Assembly: GCA_902795255.1 (NCBI GenBank)
Contig: CADBKS010000074.1
Location: 1-12,350, forward strand
DNA length: 12,350 bases
Direction of reading: 5' to 3'
Source: an uncultured Chloroflexota bacterium
GTDB taxonomy: Bacteria; Chloroflexota; Anaerolineae; Anaerolineales; Anaerolineaceae
Under the pieces are notes generated by a model that did no database searches, had not been told where the DNA came from, and worked only from the letters and a program-made list of their open reading frames with translations. The first letter of the stretch is position 1; every line of letters starts with the position of its first letter. Below, piece after piece: positions 7,380 through 12,350 of this stretch. The translations under genes were made by a program, and so were the position numbers.

Positions 7380-7401
7380 AATAAAAAAGAAAGGATAAAT
7401 C

Positions 7402-8763
7402 ATGAAAAAAACTGTAGTGCTCTTTTTTGTCCTGTTGCTCACAGCAGCGCTTTTCGGTGCTGTTTCGGCAACAAATCTCGATCCGGCTAACCCTGTAACG
7501 ATTTCCTTCTGGAACAGCGCTGAGGGCGGATGGGCTGCAACCCTTCAGAATCTCGTCGATCAGTTCAACGCGACCGTCGGGGCGGAACATGGCGTTGTGG
7601 TGGAGTCTACCTATGTCGGTAGCGATGTCACAGCAAAATGCAAGGAACTGGCGCAGGCCAATGACTGGGCAAACTTCCCGGATACGGCACAGATCTATTC
7701 TGCCGGCGTTCCCTCCGTTGTTGTATGGGACAACCTGCTGAAGCTGGATGATATGTTTGACCGCGGTTATGACGTGATCGTCTCCAAGGAAGACATTCTT
7801 CCCAGCATGATCCGCACATACCAGTATGAAGGCGAAATGGTGGCAATGCCCCTGAACTCATCTACGCTTCTGCTGTATTATAATAAGACGCTTGCCGATG
7901 CCGCAGGACTTGATACCGAGAAAGGTCCTCAGACGATCGCCGAACTGGCAGAGTGGACCAAAGCGCTGACCGCTTACAACGATGACGGCAGCGTGGCGCG
8001 CTACGGTCTGAACATTCAGGTGGACCGCTACGAACTGGTCAACTTCCTCAGCGGCATCAGCGAAACCGGATGCAACTATTTCGGTAACAACGGCGGCGGC
8101 CGCGACGGTCTGATGACCCGTCTGACCATCGGCGATGATGGCTCCCTGGATAAATTCCTGACTGAATGGCAGAAGGTCATTGATACCGGCGGTTTCAAAC
8201 CGGTCAATGATGATGAACGCGGTGAATTCGGTTCCCAGCTTTCCGCAATGAACTTCCAGTCCTCCGCTCAGATGAAGACCATGATGACCAAGGCCGCGGA
8301 TGCGGGTTTTGAACTCGGTATCGCTAAGATCCAGAAATGCACGGCTGATGACTATTTCGGCTCCTGCGTAGGCGGTGGTTCCATTCTCATGTTCGACAAT
8401 GGGAACGAAGCGAAGATCGAAGCATCCTGGCTTTTCCTCCAGTATATGGCTTCTGCTGAAGTCCAGCTCCAGATCTGTGCCGATACCGGATATCTGCCGG
8501 TCAACCGCAAGACCTACGAACTCCCCGGCTGGGCTGACCTGACCGTTGAAAAACCGGGTCTGCTGGTTGCCATGGATGCACTGAACAGCGCTGATCCCGG
8601 CATGCAGGAACCGTTCGAGATCCTCAACACCGACCTGAACCAGCTGGTTCAGAAGTCCCTTATCGCTTTCGCCAACGGTGAAATGAGCAAGGATGAAACG
8701 ATCAGCAATATCTGCGATAACTTCAACGAGAAGCTGGAAGAATATATCGACGCCAACTATTAA
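7402..8763 (+). CDS. Extracellular sugar-binding protein of the ABC importer
   Basis: This is a family 1 extracellular solute-binding protein (453 aa, typical size). It captures the carbohydrate outside the membrane for the two permeases encoded upstream. Residues 1-23 are a signal peptide (KK, VVLFFVLLLTAALF, cleavage after VSA). The mature start PVTISFWNSAEGGW fits the N-terminal strand of the fold. The hinge-region pattern is conserved, for example MVAMPLNSSTLLLYYNKTLADAAGL. There is no cysteine at the cleavage site, so it is not a classical lipoprotein, which is odd for a Gram-positive importer. Codons are strikingly biased (CTG, AAC, TTC, CGC, GGC) compared with neighbours, indicating high expression. 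AAAGGA about 6 bases before ATG supports the start. A perfect 13-bp hairpin follows the gene and may protect its mRNA. Confidence 0.94.
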   Translation: MKKTVVLFFVLLLTAALFGAVSATNLDPANPVTISFWNSAEGGWAATLQNLVDQFNATVGAEHGVVVESTYVGSDVTAKCKELAQANDWANFPDTAQIYSAGVPSVVVWDNLLKLDDMFDRGYDVIVSKEDILPSMIRTYQYEGEMVAMPLNSSTLLLYYNKTLADAAGLDTEKGPQTIAELAEWTKALTAYNDDGSVARYGLNIQVDRYELVNFLSGISETGCNYFGNNGGGRDGLMTRLTIGDDGSLDKFLTEWQKVIDTGGFKPVNDDERGEFGSQLSAMNFQSSAQMKTMMTKAADAGFELGIAKIQKCTADDYFGSCVGGGSILMFDNGNEAKIEASWLFLQYMASAEVQLQICADTGYLPVNRKTYELPGWADLTVEKPGLLVAMDALNSADPGMQEPFEILNTDLNQLVQKSLIAFANGEMSKDETISNICDNFNEKLEEYIDANY

Positions 8764-8778
8764 TACTCAACTTTAGAA

Positions 8779-8810
8779 TGTATCCTCCGGAGCAATATCC
8801 GGAGGATACA
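8779..8810 (+). repeat. Perfect 13-bp intercistronic hairpin without U tail
   Basis: TGTATCCTCCGGA (8779-8791) and TCCGGAGGATACA (8798-8810) are perfectly complementary around a 6-base loop, GCAATA. No U tract follows and translation resumes 20 bases later, so this is unlikely to be a full terminator. It resembles stabilising stems after binding-protein genes in sugar importer operons, where the 5' segment outlives the downstream part. The GGAGG in its right arm is hidden by its own CCTCC. Confidence 0.75.
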
Positions 8811-8830
8811 GGCGGAAATAACAGAGTAAG

Positions 8831-9607
8831 ATGATTCAACTTATTGTAAGCGACTTCGACGGTACACTGGCAGGCAATGATTTCCGTATGCCTGAATATG
8901 CCCGTAATTTTGCCGAATCACTTAGCGACAGGGGAATCCTGTTTACGATTTCTACCGGACGATCATTTTCGTTTATTGAGGATTTTATTGGTTTTTTGGG
9001 AATAGAAGCTCCTGTAATTGTTTCAAACGGGGCTTTGATACGACAGAAGGACCGCTGTTTTGTGAAAAAACAGTTCGATCCGAATAGATTTGCCGCTGTG
9101 CTGGAAGCCGGATCCCGGCTGGACCTGGCAGTTTCAGTAACCGCAGAGGGACTGGATTATATTAATCAAAGAAATGAATGGTTCAGACGTGAGGAGAACC
9201 TTACCGGAAAAGAGTACATTCTGCTGTCGGACTGTGAAGGGCTGCATGCAGCTGAAAAGATCAGCATCGTCGATCCATCCTTTTCCGGGAAAATAGATGA
9301 AATTGAAAGAATATGTGCGGGGATCCCTGGGTATTCCTATGTGCGCTACGGGAATCAGGGCTTCGATATAATATCTGAAAACGTGAATAAAGCCAACGCG
9401 GTCAAGGAACTTGCCGCGGTATTCGGAATTGAAAAGAAAAATATACTCGCCATCGGAGATTCTGAAAACGATGTGGAAATGCTTTCGTATGCGGGAATCG
9501 GTGCAACTGTCGGGAACGCGGCTGCTGCTGCAAGAAAGCATGCGGATTATGTTGCTGAAAAGGATCTGTTTGACGGCGTAATGGAAATCATCAATCGTTT
9601 TTGCTGA
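8831..9607 (+). CDS. HAD-superfamily phosphatase, Cof/IIB type
   Basis: This is a cytoplasmic Mg2+-dependent phosphatase of the Cof-like HAD subgroup (258 aa, usual length). All four motifs are visible: DFDGT at 8-12 (nucleophile D8, acid/base D10), ISTGRS at 40-45, the lysine in NKANAV at 187, and GDSENDVEM at 209-217. The segment 70-180 is the type IIB cap. Members hydrolyse sugar phosphates and similar small substrates, so here it may dephosphorylate an intermediate or a toxic sugar phosphate of the pathway. The ribosome site is weak (AGAG near 8823) after a strong intercistronic hairpin, so its level is probably below that of the binding protein. Its 3' end overlaps the ORF frame of the next gene, but the likely next start lies 11 bases after its stop. 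Confidence 0.92.
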   Translation: MIQLIVSDFDGTLAGNDFRMPEYARNFAESLSDRGILFTISTGRSFSFIEDFIGFLGIEAPVIVSNGALIRQKDRCFVKKQFDPNRFAAVLEAGSRLDLAVSVTAEGLDYINQRNEWFRREENLTGKEYILLSDCEGLHAAEKISIVDPSFSGKIDEIERICAGIPGYSYVRYGNQGFDIISENVNKANAVKELAAVFGIEKKNILAIGDSENDVEMLSYAGIGATVGNAAAAARKHADYVAEKDLFDGVMEIINRFC

Positions 9608-9618
9608 CGGAGAAATCA

Positions 9619-10521
9619 TTGGAACTGTCCACTTCAACAAATATCTATTTCAGAAGGCCATCCGGCAGGATGGCATCTATCGAGGAAAGCATTGAAAAAT
9701 GTGCCGCGGCCGGGTTCAGGCATATGGATCTGAACTTTCTGGACTGCACAACATTCAAGCTGCCCTTCGTCGGGGATAACTGGCAGGACTGGCTTGCCTC
9801 TGTCGAAAGAACCGCAGAGGATAAAGGCGTGACTTTCACACAGGCCCATGCCCCGTTCTACAATTTCTGCGACCCGCAGTTTGAAAAAAGAGAATATGTC
9901 GACAGACTGATCCTTCGTTCGATCGACTGTTCTGCTGAACTTCATGTTCCCTGGCTCGTGATCCACGCCGGAACGGATTACGGGAGCGCGGGAATGGCCG
10001 AGTCCTCTAAAAGGAAAAACCGGGAATATTTTCTTCCCGTTGTCGAATACGCCGCAAAAAGGGGTGTTGGCATCGCTTTTGAGAACCTCTGGGATTACAA
10101 TATTGCGCCCAGGCGCAGATATACGGTCGATATCGGTGAACTCGTCGATCTGATCGACTCGTTTGAAAGCGATACGGTGGGAGCCTGCTACGATACAGAC
10201 CACGTGATCCTGAGTGAACTCAGCCATGCCGGAAGCCTGGAGTGCATCGGAAGCAGGCTGAAAGCCACGCATATTTCGGACTGCATCAATATCGACAGCG
10301 ATCACTATATCCCGTTTTTCGGCAGAGGAAACTGGAATGAGATTATCTCTGCGCTGAGCAGGATACGCTATCATGGAGATCTCACCTATGAAATGCACAG
10401 GCTCAATCAAAATGTCCCCGATGAACTGGTGAATGCGACATTGAAATACAGTGTAACAGTCGGAGAGTATTTATTGGATTTGTTTGATCAATTCAGCAAG
10501 GAGTTTGAAAATGGAAATTGA
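9619..10521 (+). CDS. Xylose-isomerase-like TIM-barrel sugar isomerase/epimerase
   Basis: This is an AP-endonuclease-2/xylose-isomerase-like TIM barrel (PF01261), 300 aa from a TTG start. The TTG at 9619 is chosen because GGAG (9609-9612) lies 6 bases upstream and it gives the family-like beginning MELSTSTNIYFRR. No ATG occurs before 9670, and TTG 9601 lies inside the upstream gene with no ribosome site. Probable metal ligands are E155 (AFEN), D192 or H195 (CYDTDH), H218 (ATHISD) and E258 (TYEMH). H77 and H116 lie on neighbouring strands. Enzymes of this fold epimerise or isomerise sugars and keto-acids or cleave their derivatives. The exact reaction cannot be told. It overlaps the downstream SIS gene by 11 bases, implying translational coupling. 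Confidence 0.9.
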   Translation: MELSTSTNIYFRRPSGRMASIEESIEKCAAAGFRHMDLNFLDCTTFKLPFVGDNWQDWLASVERTAEDKGVTFTQAHAPFYNFCDPQFEKREYVDRLILRSIDCSAELHVPWLVIHAGTDYGSAGMAESSKRKNREYFLPVVEYAAKRGVGIAFENLWDYNIAPRRRYTVDIGELVDLIDSFESDTVGACYDTDHVILSELSHAGSLECIGSRLKATHISDCINIDSDHYIPFFGRGNWNEIISALSRIRYHGDLTYEMHRLNQNVPDELVNATLKYSVTVGEYLLDLFDQFSKEFENGN

Positions 10522-11647
10522 CAATGCGATGCACAGACAGGCACTCAGTATCCCTGAACTTCTGGAACAGCAGTATGCGGATCTTGAACCGAAAACCAGA
10601 TCTGTCTGTACCTTTGAGGAGATTTTTTCTTTTCAGAATATCATAATCGTAGGCTGTGGTGATTCACGCTTCGCAGGAATGGCGGTAAAGCGGACCTTTG
10701 AAAAGCTCACCGGAATGAGGACGGAAGTAATGTCGGCGATAGATTTCAGCCGGTTTTACCCTGCCGGAAAACTCGGAACGGCTCCGAACAATCCGCTGGT
10801 AATCATCGTAAGCAAATCCGGTACGGTTGCACGGATCTCCGAAAGCGCTCAGCGTGCCCGAAAGCACGGAGCCTTTGTGCTGGGCGTCACGGGAAATCCT
10901 GAATCTCCGCTGGGGTTGAACTCCTCCAGGATCCTGAAGTTGGATATCCCGAAATTTGAAAGTGCTCCCGGAGTGCGGTCTTATCTCGTGAGCCTTGTTG
11001 CGCTAACACTTTTCGCGATTCGGCTTGGCGAGGTCCGCGGGAAATACACGATGGATGAGGCAAAAGCGATGCGGAAGGATATGAAGTCGCTTGCAGGATC
11101 CCTTAATGACGCGCTTTCCGGGATTGACAACAGAATGATGGAGCTCGCAAAGGCCTGGAAAGATATGGAAGCTTTCGATTTCATCGGGGCAGGCCCGGAT
11201 GAGGCCGCAGCGCAGTATGGTCAGGCGAAAGCCTTTGAGGCAGCCGGGAAATATGCTTCGGTCGTGAATACAGAGGAATTCATGCATCTGAACTGTTTTA
11301 TGAGGCGGGTCGATAAAATCGGGACGGTCCTGATCTGTGGAAGCGAAAGCCCCGCTCTGAGCAGAGCGAAGGAAGTGGCGAAAGTTATGGTGAATGATCT
11401 GAAGCGTCCTTCTCTGATCATTACAGATAAGGAAGGTTTTTTTGATGTGCCGGCTGAAAATCTCATGATCGTTCCGAAACCTGCCTGTGAGATCAATTCC
11501 CCGATATCTTTGTTCCTGCCTGTAGCGTTTCTGATGGCGGGTATCATGGCACTTACGGGAGAGGAAAGCGGCCGCGGACTCAAAGACAACTGGGCATTCT
11601 GTCAGAACGCGGCAGGATTGAAGAACAGCGAAATCGTCATATTGTGA
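10511..11647 (+). CDS. Double-SIS-domain sugar isomerase/deglycase (GlmS-C/FrlB/AgaS-like)
   Basis: This is a cytoplasmic enzyme of 378 aa with two tandem SIS folds, as in the isomerase half of GlmS and in FrlB or AgaS. SIS1 (about 40-175) has GCGDSRFAG at 48-56 and the phosphate-gripping SKSGT at 101-105. SIS2 (about 220-350) has GAGPDEAAA at 226-234 and the active-site stretch NTEEFMHLNCF at 253-263, which aligns with the EE-F-x-H motif of GlmS and FrlB. Such enzymes isomerise or deaminate sugar 6-phosphates or remove an amine from a fructosamine phosphate. No glutaminase domain is present, so it is not a glutamine-dependent amidotransferase. The start is ATG 10511 with AAGGAG 7 bases upstream. 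It lies inside the preceding gene, overlapping it by 11 bases. The presence of this enzyme argues that the operon handles phosphorylated or amino-substituted sugars. Confidence 0.9.
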   Translation: MEIDNAMHRQALSIPELLEQQYADLEPKTRSVCTFEEIFSFQNIIIVGCGDSRFAGMAVKRTFEKLTGMRTEVMSAIDFSRFYPAGKLGTAPNNPLVIIVSKSGTVARISESAQRARKHGAFVLGVTGNPESPLGLNSSRILKLDIPKFESAPGVRSYLVSLVALTLFAIRLGEVRGKYTMDEAKAMRKDMKSLAGSLNDALSGIDNRMMELAKAWKDMEAFDFIGAGPDEAAAQYGQAKAFEAAGKYASVVNTEEFMHLNCFMRRVDKIGTVLICGSESPALSRAKEVAKVMVNDLKRPSLIITDKEGFFDVPAENLMIVPKPACEINSPISLFLPVAFLMAGIMALTGEESGRGLKDNWAFCQNAAGLKNSEIVIL

Positions 11648-11660
11648 ATGGGAGCGGAAT

Positions 11661-12065
11661 ATGTTGAAGAAAATAAAAATCGAAACCACGCATCGGGACG
11701 TATTTGATGTCACCCCGGAAGTGAAAAAAGCCATTGAAGAAAGCGGGGTGCAGGAAGGAACATGCATCGTTTTTACACCGCATACGACCGCCGGTCTTAC
11801 GATCACGTCATTCTGGGATCCGAACGGTTTTATCGATCTGCAGGATGAGATCTGCCGTCTGATTCCGACCCGCATCGATTTCAAGCATCAGCATGATACG
11901 CCGCAGGATGCAGCCGGACATGTGAAGTCGGCGATCGTTGGATGTTCCATTCCCTTTATCGTTCACGAAGGAAAGCTGCTGCTGGGTTCATCCCAGGGCA
12001 TTTATTTCCTTGAATTTGACGGCCCGCGAAAGCGGCAGTATTACATCAAGGTTCAGTCTGACTGA
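11661..12065 (+). CDS. yjbQ: YjbQ-family (UPF0047) protein
   Basis: This is a small single-domain protein of the YjbQ/UPF0047 family (PF01894), 134 aa, the usual full length. Diagnostic stretches are FTPHTTAGLTI at 38-48, HQHDTPQDAAGHVKSAIVG at 76-94 and SQGIYFLEFDGPRKRQ at 110-125, where most homologues have TWQG in place of SSQG. The conserved histidines form a probable active site in a trimer. The family is annotated as secondary thiamine-phosphate synthase from weak complementation data. In this operon a role in sugar metabolism is more likely than thiamine synthesis, but that is inference. GGAG at 11651-11654 lies 6 bases before ATG and 13 bases separate it from the SIS gene, so it belongs to the operon. 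Confidence 0.93.
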   Translation: MLKKIKIETTHRDVFDVTPEVKKAIEESGVQEGTCIVFTPHTTAGLTITSFWDPNGFIDLQDEICRLIPTRIDFKHQHDTPQDAAGHVKSAIVGCSIPFIVHEGKLLLGSSQGIYFLEFDGPRKRQYYIKVQSD

Positions 12066-12122
12066 TTTATGCTTCGGTTCGGGTAAAATGGATAGAGTCA
12101 TCTGAAAATCGCATAGATAAGG

Positions 12123-12138
12123 AAAAGCTGAAGCTTTT
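12123..12138. promoter_or_regulatory. 16-bp palindrome upstream of the LacI gene
   Basis: AAAAGCT-GA-AGCTTTT has perfect 7-bp arms around a 2-base centre and lies 19 bases before the LacI start codon. It could be an autoregulatory operator, although LacI-family sites usually centre on CG. Its sequence does not resemble the TTACGTAA cluster upstream of the operon. Confidence 0.4.
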
Positions 12139-12157
12139 AATTTGAAGGAATCGCTTT

Positions 12158-12350
12158 ATGGGAAATAAGAAGGTCACTGTCAAAGATCTGGCACAGGAAT
12201 CCGGGTTTTCGGTTGCTACTGTTTCAAGATATCTGAACGGAGATTACGGCTCAATGAGCCTGGAAACAAGGAATATCCTTGAAGGTATCGTCCGTGACAG
12301 CGGATATATTTCGAAAAAGGAAAAAACAGCCGGCAATGTTATCGGGCTCG
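12158..12350 (+). CDS. LacI-family transcriptional regulator, N-terminal part only
   Basis: The frame runs off the right edge; 64 codons are visible. The N-terminus VTVKDLAQESGFSVATVSRYLNG is the classical LacI/GalR helix-turn-helix with the recognition helix VATVSRYL. It is followed by LETRNILEGIVRDSGYI and the start of the ligand-binding domain (VIGL). GAAGGAA about 8 bases before the ATG supports the start. No terminator was seen between the YjbQ gene and this one, so it is probably the last or a later gene of the same transcript. It is the best local candidate for the repressor that binds the phased TTACGTAA sites at the operon promoter. Confidence 0.92.
   Translation, partial: MGNKKVTVKDLAQESGFSVATVSRYLNGDYGSMSLETRNILEGIVRDSGYISKKEKTAGNVIGL

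Noticed and set aside
9601..9618. TTG at 9601 as start of the TIM-barrel gene
   Set aside because: It lies within the last codons of the phosphatase gene without a ribosome site; TTG 9619 has GGAG at the right distance.
9634..10410. 258-codon - strand frame
   Set aside because: It is antisense to the TIM-barrel gene, which has its metal ligands and a ribosome site. No family resemblance is seen.
11003..11884. 293-codon - strand frame
   Set aside because: It is antisense to the SIS and YjbQ genes, both with clear motifs. Its peptide is basic and cysteine-rich, without recognisable domains.

Overview
The window (about 45-50% GC by eye) looks like a bacterial chromosome segment. I favour an anaerobic, gut-type Bacillota (Clostridia) for three reasons: purine-rich Shine-Dalgarno sites before nearly every gene, U-tailed intrinsic terminators, and a surface protein with Thr/Pro-rich linkers. 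The binding-protein gene also sits beside two permeases with no ATPase gene. Its product has no lipobox cysteine, however, so a diderm such as a spirochaete cannot be excluded. No rRNA, tRNA, CRISPR array, insertion sequence or origin was seen.

Left part (1-2882). The window opens on the tail of an intrinsic terminator. Next comes a secreted, single-pass membrane protein built from about six copies of a ~60-residue beta-rich module, ending in its own terminator. Two broken or chimeric genes follow and converge: an unrecognised + strand ORF and the N-terminal ~211 residues of a FAD-dependent oxidoreductase on the - strand. They collide near 2225-2262, which looks like a deletion or recombination scar.

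Middle (2883-4548). An AraC-family regulator with a PocR-like sensor domain is transcribed divergently from the truncated oxidoreductase and ends in a good terminator. A ~580-base gene-poor stretch follows. It carries a second terminator, an 18-bp inverted repeat, and a sigma-70-type promoter (perfect TTGACA, 17-bp spacer, TAATAT) embedded in five TTACGTAA-type sites spaced at 11-12 bp multiples.

Right part (4549-12350). One compact operon-like run follows that promoter: an ADP-ribosylglycohydrolase-family enzyme, two CUT1 sugar ABC permeases, a highly codon-biased solute-binding protein, a Cof-type HAD phosphatase, a xylose-isomerase-like TIM-barrel enzyme, a double-SIS sugar isomerase/deglycase, a YjbQ (UPF0047) protein and the start of a LacI-family regulator cut by the window edge. 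I infer an uptake and catabolic island for a glycoside or N-glycoside. The solute would be imported, cleaved or remodelled by the glycohydrolase, TIM-barrel and SIS enzymes, dephosphorylated by the HAD enzyme, and controlled by a repressor acting at the phased operators. The exact substrate cannot be read from the sequence. No sugar kinase or transport ATPase is present in the window.
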